A DNA stretch of 64,000 nt from Chitinophaga pollutisoli. GTDB lineage: Bacteria; Bacteroidota; Bacteroidia; Chitinophagales; Chitinophagaceae. The notes beneath the pieces are model-generated. The model worked only from the letters and a program-made list of their open reading frames with translations, ran no database searches and had not been told where the DNA came from. Made by a program: the position numbers and the translations under genes. The first letter of the stretch is position 1. Every line of letters begins with the position of its first letter. The stretch spans positions 5,300,001 through 5,364,000 of the forward strand of contig NZ_CP149822.1 in assembly GCF_038396755.1 (NCBI RefSeq), given 5' to 3'. This document shows positions 9,204 to 17,689 of this stretch, piece by piece.

Positions 9204-9857
9204 TTACGGGAATATTACCAGTTTATCTTCCAGGTCTACAATTCCCGGTGTGGACCACGCCGCCCTTTTGACTTCTTCTTTTTCATTCCAGGAGCGGACA
9301 TTCCCCTTCAGTGTTACTTTGCCGCCTGAAGTCACAACTTCTACTCTGTCTGCTTCCACATCAGCGCTCCGCTCAAGTGCTTTCCTGATGCTGTCTTTAA
9401 CTACTTTGGCAGAAATAAGCGGTTTTACAGCAATAAGATTGGCGACGTTTTTTACACCGTTCAAGTTACGGACGGCGTTTGTGGCCGATTGCCGCTGGTA
9501 TTCCCATTCCACTTCACCTTCGAGGGTGACGAACCCGTCGTCGACTTTCACTCTCACCTTGTCGTCGGGAACAAGGCTGTGCCATTTCAGGGCGTTTAAT
9601 GCGGCGGCGGCAATATCAGTGTCCGTCCTGTTGTAGGCATTGGAAAACTTTACTTCAATGTCGGTCGCGACTGCTTTAACGCCCTTAACCCTTTTAGCCG
9701 CATTTTCCGCGGCGAGCTTTTTGCTGAAGGTGCTGACTTGCCCGTTAAGGGTAACGATACCGTTGTGAACGGCTACGCCGATCTCGGCGGCGGACAGGAT
9801 AGGATCCCATTCCAGTTCGTCCATGACGTCTTGCTGGATTTGCAAATCTGATTTCAT
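9204..9857 (-). CDS. Protein of three BON domains
   Basis: 217 residues made almost entirely of three BON domains (roughly 5-70, 78-145 and 148-215). Each shows the pattern of a helix, a V-x-V-x-x-G-x-V-x-L-x-G strand pair ([30 protein letters not shown]) and a following helix ending in a GVK-A/N-V segment. No signal peptide is visible, unlike periplasmic OsmY, so it is probably cytoplasmic. BON domains bind membranes or small ligands; BON proteins are commonly stress-induced. It sits 42 bp behind a USP gene and 26 bp before the glycogen genes, which ties glycogen metabolism to the stress island. The upstream gap is AT-rich with no box that I can see. Confidence 0.85.
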   Translation of the reverse strand: MKSDLQIQQDVMDELEWDPILSAAEIGVAVHNGIVTLNGQVSTFSKKLAAENAAKRVKGVKAVATDIEVKFSNAYNRTDTDIAAAALNALKWHSLVPDDKVRVKVDDGFVTLEGEVEWEYQRQSATNAVRNLNGVKNVANLIAVKPLISAKVVKDSIRKALERSADVEADRVEVVTSGGKVTLKGNVRSWNEKEEVKRAAWSTPGIVDLEDKLVIFP

Positions 9858-9899
9858 AAAATATTTTTTTAATTAATAGTGAGTTGATTGAAAGCTTAT

Positions 9900-10721
9900 T
9901 TATCGGTGTGTAATGAATACGGGTACTTTATGGTCGGTAATCACTTCAGCAATGAAGCTGGTCCGGAAGGCTTCTGAGAAGCCGGATCTTCCGTAGGCTC
10001 CGCATACTACGATCGGATGGTGTATATCGTTGATCCAGGTGCCAAAATACTTCCGCGGTTCCGCTTCCAGCACTTCGAGCGTCAGGTTGGGGAAATGCCG
10101 GGATGCGAAATCCCTTATGTGTTCCGGCTCCGGCATGTTCCGACCGGATTTTGGGGTGGCGTACACCAACACGGTTTTTCTGGTACAAAGTTCCGGGAAC
10201 AGGCAGGCGAATTGCCGGATGGCGAACATGGCATCTTCGCTGCCGTCGTAGGCGAGGACCACGCTTTCCGGAAAAGTGAACTGTTCCGGTGCGAGAATGA
10301 CAGGACATTCGGACCTGAGCAGCGCCATTTTCAGGTAATCATTGGGTGAGGTAACGCCCAGGTTCGCGTAAAATCGCTCGCTTCCTACAATCAGCAGGTC
10401 GGCGAACCGGGTTTCGGTCCTGAGCGCGGGCATGGCGAGATCATCACGGTCTTGCCTGAAATCATGCGCAATACCATACCGAAGGCATTCCTGTTCGAAC
10501 GCATGGATGGAAGACGCGGTAGCGGCTTCATCGTATCCCTCTATAACCGGTAAGGATGTAACGGTGGCCCCTTCCATATAAACCCAGGCATGAGAAAAAT
10601 CAACCTGCGGCAGGAATAGGCCCCGCAATATAACCGGTTGGAGTTCATTGAGCCGCCTCGCGAAATCAAAGGCTCCCTGCGAATAATGAGGGCCGTCGAA
10701 GGCGAGAATTATTTTTTTCAT
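9900..10721 (-). CDS. Universal stress protein, tandem Usp domains
   Basis: 273-residue protein with two Usp (Rossmann-like) domains. The N-terminal one begins MKKIILAFDGPHYSQGAFDFA and holds TRFADLLIVGSERF; the C-terminal one begins ESVVLAYDGSEDAMFAIRQFA and ends VVCGAYGRSGFSEAFRTS. The ATP-binding motif G-x2-G-x9-G-(S/T) of UspA is only half kept: GAYG is there but the final glycine is replaced. It is a close paralogue of the USP at 21004-21828. It appears to head the transcription unit that continues through BON and the glycogen genes. A poor FNR-like match at 10934 lies 218 bp upstream; no better control site was seen in the 221-bp gap before it. Confidence 0.88.
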   Translation of the reverse strand: MKKIILAFDGPHYSQGAFDFARRLNELQPVILRGLFLPQVDFSHAWVYMEGATVTSLPVIEGYDEAATASSIHAFEQECLRYGIAHDFRQDRDDLAMPALRTETRFADLLIVGSERFYANLGVTSPNDYLKMALLRSECPVILAPEQFTFPESVVLAYDGSEDAMFAIRQFACLFPELCTRKTVLVYATPKSGRNMPEPEHIRDFASRHFPNLTLEVLEAEPRKYFGTWINDIHHPIVVCGAYGRSGFSEAFRTSFIAEVITDHKVPVFITHR

Positions 10722-10942
10722 AATGATGGATGTTTAATAGCAGTACGCATTTACGCCAGCGCTGCTGGCCGGGAGGAGATAAAGCAAACGGTACTTAAGA
10801 TAGCCATGCAATTCAGATGAAGTTCGGTTGAAGCATTAAATCCGCTCTCGACGGTCTTGTATCCCCGATTGTGTACAATACAAATTTTAATTTATTCAGG
10901 CCGCAAAACAATGATGATGATGTGAGGTCGTAATGACCGATA

Positions 10943-13516
10943 TCAGTCGGGCCTCGAATGGACATCGGATTGCCTTGTCTTCGCCTGCCTGGTCCGAGAT
11001 CGGAAAAACCATAGTTTTACCATTTCAGCAGTTATAAAGTATGTTGCCAGCAGCAGCGTGATGGAAATGGTCATGCGGCTGTGCATCGGGGTAAGCCCTA
11101 GTGATCGTGCGAAGGGCGAGATCGGCATGAAGATGGTGACGAGAAGGGCAAATGCGCCTGTCAGCAGGAGCAAGGCGGCAGGCTTGCTCCCGAGAACGGA
11201 TTTTCGTGTACGAACCACGAAGATGATCAGTATTTCCGATATCACGGAGACCAGGAACCAACCGGTTTGAAACAACGAAGGAGAGAGATTGGAACGGAAA
11301 TGGAAAATATAAAAAAACGCAAAATCGAACAGCGAGCTATGCAGCCCGAATATGAGCATGAAATACTGAATTTGTTTCAAATTCCATCGTCCGGGAGCAA
11401 TTAGTTGCGCTTCATCTACCCGGTCAGACGCGATGGAGAGAAAGGGAAAATCTGAAATAAGGTTGGTGAGCAGAATCTGCTTGGGCAGCATAGGCAGGAA
11501 AGGCAGGAATAACGATGAACATGCCACACTCATCATATTTCCAAAAGTTGCGCCGGTAGTGATGAATACGTATTTCATAGAATTGGCGAATGATTTGCGG
11601 CCCTCTGTAATACCGTCTGCGAGTATCGACAGGTCTTTCTCCAGGCAAACGAAGTCGGCGGCATCTTTCGCCACACCCACCGCGTTGCTGGTCGAAATGC
11701 CAATGTCAGCGGCATGTATGGCCGCAACGTCGTTAATGCCGTCTCCCAGGTAAGCCACCGTCAGGCCGGAACGTTGCAGAGCTTTGATTATGCGCTCCTT
11801 CTGGCGGGGCTCCGTTTCAGAAAAAACGGATGTTTGCCTTACCCGGATGACAAGGGATTCTGGAGACAGCCGGTCTATTTCATCGCCGGTAAGCGTTACC
11901 GGATGCGGCATACCGAGTTGCGCCGCCGTATGGGCGGCTGCATGTCGGTTGTCCCCGGTAATTATTTTTACCTCCGTATTGAGTCTCTTTAGTTTTTCTA
12001 TGGATGCGGGGATGTTCAATTTTAAGGGGTCTTCCAGGAGAATATAGCCGGCGAAGGTCATGTCGTGCTCATCCTCCCTGGTGATTTTCCCATCGCCGCG
12101 ATTTTTTATCGCAACGGCCAGTACCCGGAAGCCAAGTTCACTAAATCCAATAAACCGGCGCCCCGCCGCCTTCATTGCTTCCGCGTCGAACGGTACGGTC
12201 AAACCTTCGGGCGATCGCATCGTTGTGCAGATATCCAATACATTGCTAAACGCTCCTTTGGTAACCATTAGGCAATCATCCTGCCGGCGTACCGCTACCG
12301 TGAGTCTTTTCCGGACAAAGTCATACGGGACTTCATTTATTTTCTCGTACCCGTTGACATCATGGAACAGCGTAGCAACGGACTGATCAATAGGATTAGG
12401 GAGGCCATTTTGGAGAAATGCATTCAGCCAGGCCAGGAAGCGGACATCTTTATCGGGCATGCCGTCCGCATTGAGGACGTCGGCCACCTTGGCCGTTCCT
12501 TCCGTAATCGTGCCAGTCTTGTCCGTACACAACACGTTCATTTCCCCGAAATTGAAAATGGAAGAGAGTTTTTTTACGATCACCTGCTTTTTCATCATTC
12601 GGCGGGCGCCCGCGGCCATTGAGAAGGTCATGATCGCCGGCAGCAGTTCCGGTGCCATGCCCACGGACAACGCCAGCGAAAACAAAACCGCGTCGAAAAA
12701 CGGTTTCCTGAACCACAGGTTCGCCAGCAGGATAACAAATGCAAGGATAATGGTTATCCGTAGCAGAAAGTAACCAAATCGCCTGATGCCCTTTTCAAAT
12801 GCTGTTTCCGGGGGTTGGCGCAAGCTTTGCTTCAGCTGCCCGAACATTGTTTTTCCGCCGGTGAGCGCAACCAGCGCCTTTGCCCTTCCACTGATCACGC
12901 TGGACCCTTCCCACAGGCAATTGTGTTTTTGGGATAGTGGAGCGGAACAAGGCACTTGTCCTGGGAATTTCTCCACCGGGTATGTTTCGCCCGTAAGCGT
13001 GCTTTCGTTGACATAGAGCTCCTCGCTTTCCAGTATCCTGCAATCGGCGGGAATGATGTCGCCCGCAGCCAGCAGCATTACATCACCTGGAACGATGGCG
13101 CTTGCGCCGAGAATGGTGGGATTGCCGTCGCGCATGACCGTATGCGTTAGTTCGACCATCTTCATCAGCTGGCTGATCGCTCTGCCGGCATTGAATTCCT
13201 GCCAGAATCCAAGCAGCCCGGTGATCATAAGGATGAGCAGGATGATGAATGCTTCAGATTTTTCTCCCAGGACGGCGGAAAGGATGGCGGCGATCACGAG
13301 GAGTAAAATCAGGGGATTGCTGAACTGGCGTGACAAGAGTCGAAGTGCTGTTTTTTTACCATCCCCGTTTTTCGGAGATCGCAGCTGTGCTGCCTTTCGG
13401 TCGGCCGATTCAGCAGTTAGCCCGCCTTCGGAACTGCCCAACAATTGAAATAATTGTTCCATTGGAACATCAGAGAACTGCCAATTGTTTTCCACTGCGG
13501 GCGTCACGCGGGCCAT
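10943..13516 (-). CDS. mgtA: MgtA-type magnesium-transporting P-type ATPase
   Basis: 857-residue P-type ATPase of subfamily P3B (MgtA/MgtB), importing Mg2+ across the inner membrane. The order is: cation N-terminal domain, two TM helices (LILLLVIAAILSAVL and following), actuator domain with VNESTLTGET, TM4 with SVGMAPELLPAIMTFSMAAGARRM (the MgtA-type PE-x-LP), phosphorylation loop CTDKTGTITEG with Asp332, hinge LGDGINDVAAI, and six C-terminal TM helices. It follows the PfkB gene by 30 bp in a four-gene unit. Some MgtA homologues respond to low Mg2+ or to ATP/Mg balance; its place among energy-stress genes parallels CtpF in the mycobacterial DosR regulon (analogy, not homology of regulation). 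Confidence 0.9.
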   Translation of the reverse strand: MARVTPAVENNWQFSDVPMEQLFQLLGSSEGGLTAESADRKAAQLRSPKNGDGKKTALRLLSRQFSNPLILLLVIAAILSAVLGEKSEAFIILLILMITGLLGFWQEFNAGRAISQLMKMVELTHTVMRDGNPTILGASAIVPGDVMLLAAGDIIPADCRILESEELYVNESTLTGETYPVEKFPGQVPCSAPLSQKHNCLWEGSSVISGRAKALVALTGGKTMFGQLKQSLRQPPETAFEKGIRRFGYFLLRITIILAFVILLANLWFRKPFFDAVLFSLALSVGMAPELLPAIMTFSMAAGARRMMKKQVIVKKLSSIFNFGEMNVLCTDKTGTITEGTAKVADVLNADGMPDKDVRFLAWLNAFLQNGLPNPIDQSVATLFHDVNGYEKINEVPYDFVRKRLTVAVRRQDDCLMVTKGAFSNVLDICTTMRSPEGLTVPFDAEAMKAAGRRFIGFSELGFRVLAVAIKNRGDGKITREDEHDMTFAGYILLEDPLKLNIPASIEKLKRLNTEVKIITGDNRHAAAHTAAQLGMPHPVTLTGDEIDRLSPESLVIRVRQTSVFSETEPRQKERIIKALQRSGLTVAYLGDGINDVAAIHAADIGISTSNAVGVAKDAADFVCLEKDLSILADGITEGRKSFANSMKYVFITTGATFGNMMSVACSSLFLPFLPMLPKQILLTNLISDFPFLSIASDRVDEAQLIAPGRWNLKQIQYFMLIFGLHSSLFDFAFFYIFHFRSNLSPSLFQTGWFLVSVISEILIIFVVRTRKSVLGSKPAALLLLTGAFALLVTIFMPISPFARSLGLTPMHSRMTISITLLLATYFITAEMVKLWFFRSRTRQAKTRQSDVHSRPD

Positions 13517-13546
13517 ATTGGAAAATAATAAATGGTTAAATACGTA

Positions 13547-14476
13547 TCACGGCTGTACCGATGCATAAAACCTTTCGGCGTCTTGCTTTTGGCAAAGCCC
13601 GGTACCTTCGGAAAGTGTTGCCGCAGTTCCGCATGCGACCCCGAACCTGACCGCGGCCGACATAGTATCCCCCTTCATCAGCGCCCACACGATACCCGCT
13701 ACCATACTGTCTCCCGCCCCGACGGTGCTGACCGGTCTGGTGACCGGCGCCAGTATGCGTTCTTCCAGTTCCGCCGTGACAAGCAAGGCACCGGTTGCGC
13801 CCATCGATATAGCAACAACCGAGGCCCCGCCGGCGGAAACGATCCGGCGGGCGGACGCGATTGCTTCTGACTCGGAAAGTACTTCCTTTTCCGCCAGTGA
13901 CGCAAGTTCGCCGAGATTAGGCTTGATAAGGAATACACCGGCCATGGTTGCCTGCCGCAATCCGTCGCCACTGAGGTCCGCAACCAGGCGACAGCCATAA
14001 ATATGTGCCATGGAAACGAGCTTATCCATGAATTCCGGGTTGACGCCTTTCGGCAGATTGCCACTAATCACCACGTATTGTGCACCTTCCATTACGTGGG
14101 AAAGATGTTCCAATAAAGCGAGGTTTTCAGCAAACGAAATAGCGGGACCAGGTAAAACGAAACGGTATTGGCGGCCATTTGAATTGTCTGACACATGCAT
14201 GTTTTCGCGCGTTTCCCCACTGATCTCCACCGGAGACGTTGCAAGTCCTTCGGCCGCCAGCAATGCGGTAAGTTTTTTACCGGTAGCGCCTCCAGCCAGG
14301 TAGACCGGCAGAACATCCCCGCCAAAACGATGAAGAACGCGCGCCACGTTGATGCCTCCGCCGCCGGGCGCAAATTCGGGCTCGGCGCATCGTAATTTCT
14401 TATCGGGTTGCAGCGCTTCCACGGAAGTACTGATATCGATGGCAGGATTCAGTGTTATAGTGATAACGGGATGCAT
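13547..14476 (-). CDS. pfkB: PfkB-family sugar kinase (1-phosphofructokinase/Pfk-2-like)
   Basis: 309-residue ribokinase-fold kinase of the hexose-phosphate group. ITITLNPAIDISTSV at the start and APGGGGINVARVLHRFGG (first PfkB signature) are those of 6-phosphofructokinase 2, 1-phosphofructokinase and tagatose-6-phosphate kinases. The second signature, VSTVGAGDSMVAGIVWAL, contains the catalytic Asp256. It would phosphorylate a fructose phosphate, feeding glycolysis when carbon comes from glycogen. It lies 16 bp after the small unknown gene and 30 bp before mgtA. A PfkB kinase is also part of the mycobacterial DosR regulon, which supports the island hypothesis. Substrate choice between fructose-6-P, fructose-1-P and tagatose-6-P is not settled. 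Confidence 0.82.
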   Translation of the reverse strand: MHPVITITLNPAIDISTSVEALQPDKKLRCAEPEFAPGGGGINVARVLHRFGGDVLPVYLAGGATGKKLTALLAAEGLATSPVEISGETRENMHVSDNSNGRQYRFVLPGPAISFAENLALLEHLSHVMEGAQYVVISGNLPKGVNPEFMDKLVSMAHIYGCRLVADLSGDGLRQATMAGVFLIKPNLGELASLAEKEVLSESEAIASARRIVSAGGASVVAISMGATGALLVTAELEERILAPVTRPVSTVGAGDSMVAGIVWALMKGDTMSAAVRFGVACGTAATLSEGTGLCQKQDAERFYASVQP

Positions 14477-14492
14477 TTTTTATTGCGTTTAC

Positions 14493-14726
14493 TCAGGTTC
14501 GTTGCTCTTGTATGCCTTTGCCGATCTGGTAGAGCAGCTCGGGGTCGAAATCACTGTGATGCGTAACGGCCCGAAGCCCGTCGTGCTCGTCATGTTCAAA
14601 ACAAATTTCCATCCCTTCAAGCACAGCTACTATCTTTTGGCCGAGGCCGCCAGTCGTGATCCGCACAGGTACTTCCCATTGCTTGCCGCCAAATCTCACC
14701 CAGATCATATAGCTTTCCGTTTTCAT
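14493..14726 (-). CDS. Small uncharacterised protein (77 residues)
   Basis: I do not recognise this family. The product is soluble, acidic towards the C-terminus and contains MIWVRFGGKQWEVPVRITTGG, a two-strand beta unit, then EGMEICFEHDEHDGLRAVTHHSDFDPELLYQIGKGIQ, rich in histidine and acidic residues, which could bind a metal (speculation). It is a real gene by position: 16 bp from pfkB downstream and 17 bp from the small membrane protein upstream, all on the same strand, with no competing frame. Likely co-expressed with pfkB and mgtA. Confidence 0.6.
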   Translation of the reverse strand: MKTESYMIWVRFGGKQWEVPVRITTGGLGQKIVAVLEGMEICFEHDEHDGLRAVTHHSDFDPELLYQIGKGIQEQRT

Positions 14727-14743
14727 GACCGTTTCATTTATAG

Positions 14744-14941
14744 TTAATGAACGTAGGTAATGTAAAAATCATAAGATTTCAACAGCACCCACATGAGGAA
14801 TTCCCGGGCAATTGGCCAGCCCAGCCAGGCGAGCAACAAGATAACACCCCAGGAAATTTGCCGGGAAGTCAGAATCTCGCTTAGCGGTTTCGGGTAAGCG
14901 GGAGCGGGAAATGCAGGAGTGTGGTGGAGGGTATGTGCCAT
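14744..14941 (-). CDS. Small single-pass membrane protein (65 residues)
   Basis: First gene of the pfkB-mgtA unit. A proline-rich N-terminus (PAFPAPAYPKPLSEILT) precedes one hydrophobic stretch (WGVILLLAWLGWPIAREFLMWVLL, about residues 31-54). Small membrane proteins co-transcribed with MgtA-type transporters can modulate them (MgtR and MgtS in enterobacteria), but I see no sequence similarity, so that role is only a suggestion. The ATG at 14941 is preceded at 23 bp by TAATTTTA, a -7-like octamer, and by an FNR-like box further up, which supports both start and expression. Confidence 0.6.
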   Translation of the reverse strand: MAHTLHHTPAFPAPAYPKPLSEILTSRQISWGVILLLAWLGWPIAREFLMWVLLKSYDFYITYVH

Positions 14942-14956
14942 AACAATACGTTTTTA

Positions 14957-15027
14957 TAAAATTAAAACTAGGAACTTTAGGCTGCCGGATCAATGACGGG
15001 ACGCCATTTCCGGCATGACGGAAATCA
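14957..15027 (-). promoter_or_regulatory. Putative promoter with FNR-like box for the pfkB-mgtA unit
   Basis: Reading on the - strand, TGATTTCCGTCA (plus-strand TGACGGAAATCA, 15016-15027) is a one-mismatch FNR/CRP-type palindrome. The -7-like octamer TAATTTTA lies at 14964-14957, 23 bp before the start codon, the same distance as in the better promoters of the island. The box-to-octamer distance (57.5 bp) is out of phase with the others (29.5, about 51 and 61.5), so this is the weakest site listed. Confidence 0.35.
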
Positions 15028-15141
15028 TCCGGTCCCCATCTCCGGCGTCATCGGAAGAAAGGTAATATCTCCTTAGATTGTAGTAAACTTTTGTGTTATG
15101 GCAAACCTTTTTTCCCCGGCTTTCTTCATGATAAACGGTTT

Positions 15142-15570
15142 ATGCCTGATAGTGTTCTTTTTTCCTTCCGGCGACCGCGCCAGGCCGCTATAGTGCTTGG
15201 GTTGATTTTTCTCGTCGCCGCGGCCGTCAATATCGTAGTATTGGCTGCAAGGCCGGATGCTTTCCTGGCATTGTCGGCGGTGGCAGTATATGACTGGTAC
15301 GTACGCGTGATCGGCAGTTCGTTCCGGGTCCATGAGCAGGCAATCGTTATATCGATCACGCTGGCGCAGCTGCTTATCACGCTGGGATTGTTCAGTTCCG
15401 GCAACTGGCGTACCGGGGCTTTATTATGCGCGCTGATCTTTTTTTGGGCCATCGCTCCCTTTGGCGCGGGCGCCGCTTTCCCGGCGCCTATTATTCTTTC
15501 TGGCGCCTGCCTGGTAATTTTATTCAAAACGAATCGAAAACAATTTGAGAAAAAAACGCATGGGATTTAG
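15142..15570 (+). CDS. Small integral membrane protein, unknown function
   Basis: 142 residues with four predicted TM helices: AAIVLGLIFLVAAAVNIVVLAA, an amphipathic segment with AVYDWYVRVIG, VISITLAQLLITLGLF, TGALLCALIFFWAIAPFGAGAAF, and PAPIILSGACLVILF, then a basic tail. It resembles in layout the small four-helix membrane proteins of the DoxX-like type but I cannot assign it. The only ATG before the first helix is at 15142; an upstream TTG at 15091 would add 17 residues. It lies between the divergent pfkB-mgtA unit and the REC-CRP regulator. Confidence 0.6.
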   Translation: MPDSVLFSFRRPRQAAIVLGLIFLVAAAVNIVVLAARPDAFLALSAVAVYDWYVRVIGSSFRVHEQAIVISITLAQLLITLGLFSSGNWRTGALLCALIFFWAIAPFGAGAAFPAPIILSGACLVILFKTNRKQFEKKTHGI

Positions 15571-15668
15571 TTAAATATTATAATAAGAACATTTTGTCGG
15601 GGTTTCGTGTTTATTTTTTAAATTTAAATAGTTCGATATAATGCTGTTTTGACGAAATTCTACACCCC

Positions 15669-16727
15669 ATGCCTACAATTCTTGTCATCGAAGACAGCCC
15701 CGATGTATTGGCAAACATTACAGAAATCCTTGAACTGGACAATTACGAAGTACTAAACGCTAAAGACGGACTGGAAGGAATCAGGGTTGCGACCGAAAAA
15801 AAACCTGATCTGATTATCTGCGACATTTGCATGCCGTTGCTTGACGGCTATGGCGTATTGCATATGCTGCAGAAACGGGAAGAGGCCTGGAGCACGCCTT
15901 TTATTTTCCTCAGCGCCATGTCCGCCAAATCAGAAATCCGGAAGGGGATGGAATTAGGGGCCGACGATTACATCGTAAAGCCTTTCGATTCCCTGGAACT
16001 GTTGAACGCCGTGGAAATCAGGCTGAAGAAAAGCAAGAAACTCCGGTCAGCGTTCTCGCCGGATATTTCCGGCCTCCGGTCACTGCTCACAGTAGCCAAC
16101 GGTACCTCATTGCTGGAGGAACTTCGCGAAGGCCGGAACACGAATACTTATAAGAAGAAACAGTTGGTCTGGTCGATGGGCAACCATCCGACATATCTCT
16201 ATTTTATTCAGAAAGGCCGGATAAAAACCAGCCTCCATAACGACGAGGGTAAGGAAATTATTACGCGCGTATATGGCCCGGGCGAGTTCCTCGGATACAA
16301 AGCCCTGCTGGAAAACAAGGTTTACGACGACGAAGCGGAAGCCATCGAGCCCGCGGAAGTGGCATTGATACCGCGGAACGATTTCGAATCATTGGCATAC
16401 AGCAATATGGACGTTGTCCGGAAATTCATTCAGCTGCTGACGGCCAACCTGTCTGAAAACCAGCATCATTTGCTGGGCATGGCTTATAACTCACTGCGTA
16501 AGCGGGTCGCCGACGCTTTGCTTTACCTTCATCATAGGTGCGCCAATGAGGGAGGACTGGCAACCGGACTGGATATCGGGAGGGACAATATCGCCGCAAT
16601 CGCCGGCGTGGCCAAAGAATCCCTTATCCGTACGTTGGGCGATTTTCGCGACGAAAACAGCATCGAAATCCGGAACGGGGCGATTTTCATCAAAGATGTC
16701 CGCAAGCTGGAACGAATGGTGAACTGA
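15669..16727 (+). CDS. Response regulator fused to a CRP/FNR-type DNA-binding protein (REC-cNMP-HTH)
   Basis: 352 residues. Residues 1-120 are a receiver domain with phospho-acceptor Asp52 (LIICDICMP), acidic pair Glu8/Asp9 and the ADDYIVKPFD lysine. Residues about 140-250 are a cNMP-binding-like beta-roll (IQKGRIKTSLHNDEGKEI, YGPGEFLGY). Residues about 270-350 are a CRP-type winged helix-turn-helix whose recognition helix AKESLIRTLGDF keeps Glu317 and Arg321, the residues that in CRP and FNR read the TGA half-site. It has no FNR-style N-terminal cysteine cluster, so oxygen sensing would have to come through a histidine kinase, none of which is in this window. It is the only CRP-family regulator here and the best candidate to bind the TGAYnnnnRTCA boxes around it (inference). 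Confidence 0.9.
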   Translation: MPTILVIEDSPDVLANITEILELDNYEVLNAKDGLEGIRVATEKKPDLIICDICMPLLDGYGVLHMLQKREEAWSTPFIFLSAMSAKSEIRKGMELGADDYIVKPFDSLELLNAVEIRLKKSKKLRSAFSPDISGLRSLLTVANGTSLLEELREGRNTNTYKKKQLVWSMGNHPTYLYFIQKGRIKTSLHNDEGKEIITRVYGPGEFLGYKALLENKVYDDEAEAIEPAEVALIPRNDFESLAYSNMDVVRKFIQLLTANLSENQHHLLGMAYNSLRKRVADALLYLHHRCANEGGLATGLDIGRDNIAAIAGVAKESLIRTLGDFRDENSIEIRNGAIFIKDVRKLERMVN

Positions 16728-16731
16728 TGAT

Positions 16732-16796
16732 TGACGACCGTCACCATTTGTTATGATGTATGCCATTGCCAAACAATCCCGGAAGCCCTAATTTTC
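16732..16796 (+). promoter_or_regulatory. CRP/FNR-like box and -7 element upstream of the LOG gene
   Basis: TGACGACCGTCA (16732-16743) is a perfect inverted repeat of TGAC around four bases, starting 4 bp after the REC-CRP stop codon. The -7-like octamer TAATTTTC is at 16789-16796. Box centre to octamer is 51.5 bp and box centre to start codon is 73.5 bp, identical to the distances at the ATP-cone gene. Confidence 0.6.
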
Positions 16797-16810
16797 TGGA
16801 AATCAGTACC

Positions 16811-17572
16811 ATGAACGATCAAAACAATGGCCAACCCGATGCTGCCCAACGTGATGCGCAATTCAGGGAGGAAAGATATTTTCTGGAGGGCCCCCGTTCA
16901 CGGGCCAGGGAATTCTTTTTTCTCTTGAAAATCCTGTGGGAATTCATTCGCGGCTTCCGGATCTTTCACTTTTCCCCTCCGTGTATCGCGGTGTTCGGCT
17001 CGGCGCGGGTATTGCCGGGATCCCCGCATTATGATGCAGCCGTAAAAATGGGGGCCGGCATCGCAGGGCTGGGTTTCGCCGTTATGACAGGCGGCGGCCC
17101 CGGAATAATGGAAGCTGCCAGCCGGGGCGCAAAAGAAGCCGGCGGCATCGCCCTGGGCTGCAATATCCGGCTGCCTATGGAACAAAAGCCCAACCCATTT
17201 CTGCACAAATATTTTACCTCACGCTTCTTTTTCGTCCGTAAAGTATTAATGTTCAAGTATTCCTATGGATATGTTATCATGCCCGGCGGTATCGGAACAC
17301 TGGACGAGCTCTTCGAGGCGCTGACACTCATTCAAACCAAAAAGGTGCTCGACTTCCCGGTCGTACTATTCGGCAGCCAATACTGGGAACCCATTAATAC
17401 CATGCTCACCCGGATGCTGGAGGAAAGAATGGTGGCACAATCCGACCTGAATTTGTTTCTCGTAACAGACAATATCGAAGATGCATTGGCGCATATCCGG
17501 CAAACTGCATTGCTGAAATACCGCGCGAAACGTACGAAAATCTTTAAGAAATTCATTTTCCTGGGAGAATAA
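16811..17572 (+). CDS. LOG-family protein (TIGR00730, nucleoside monophosphate phosphoribohydrolase)
   Basis: 254-residue Rossmann-fold protein of the lysine-decarboxylase-like/LOG family. TGGGPGIMEAASRGAKEAGG and MPGGIGTLDELFEALTLIQTKK contain the conserved GGGxGxME and PGGxGTxxE motifs, which bind phosphate and form the active site. LOG enzymes split the N-glycosidic bond of nucleoside 5'-monophosphates, releasing base and ribose-5-phosphate; in a starvation island this could be nucleotide salvage (inference). It has an N-terminal extension with a hydrophobic, basic stretch (EFFFLLKILWEFIRGFRIFHF) that may lie on the membrane. ATG 16811 is chosen because the promoter elements end just upstream; a GTG-type longer start at 16760 would overlap them. 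Confidence 0.85.
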   Translation: MNDQNNGQPDAAQRDAQFREERYFLEGPRSRAREFFFLLKILWEFIRGFRIFHFSPPCIAVFGSARVLPGSPHYDAAVKMGAGIAGLGFAVMTGGGPGIMEAASRGAKEAGGIALGCNIRLPMEQKPNPFLHKYFTSRFFFVRKVLMFKYSYGYVIMPGGIGTLDELFEALTLIQTKKVLDFPVVLFGSQYWEPINTMLTRMLEERMVAQSDLNLFLVTDNIEDALAHIRQTALLKYRAKRTKIFKKFIFLGE

Positions 17573-17631
17573 AGAAGGAAGGGAAATAGTGATGGCGGAC
17601 AATCTGAATCCTATTTCAATCATGTTTTTCG

Positions 17632-17674
17632 TGATAGGTGTCATTGACTGCACCGGCGAATGAAAGTAACTTTC
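17632..17674 (+). promoter_or_regulatory. CRP/FNR-like box and -7 element upstream of a USP gene
   Basis: TGATAGGTGTCA (17632-17643) is followed by the octamer TAACTTTC at 17667-17674. The distance from box centre to octamer is 29.5 bp, which places the box near -41.5 of the inferred start site, the class II CRP/FNR arrangement. The octamer is 23 bp before ATG 17690 and is continued by TGGAAA, as at the LOG gene. Confidence 0.55.
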
Positions 17675-17689
17675 TGGAAATATTCCACC

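Noticed and set aside
10934..10945. TGACCGATATCA, one mismatch from the FNR-like core, upstream of the USP at 10721.
   Set aside because: It overlaps the mgtA stop codon, is 218 bp from the USP start and has no TAnnTTTC octamer at any of the distances found elsewhere.
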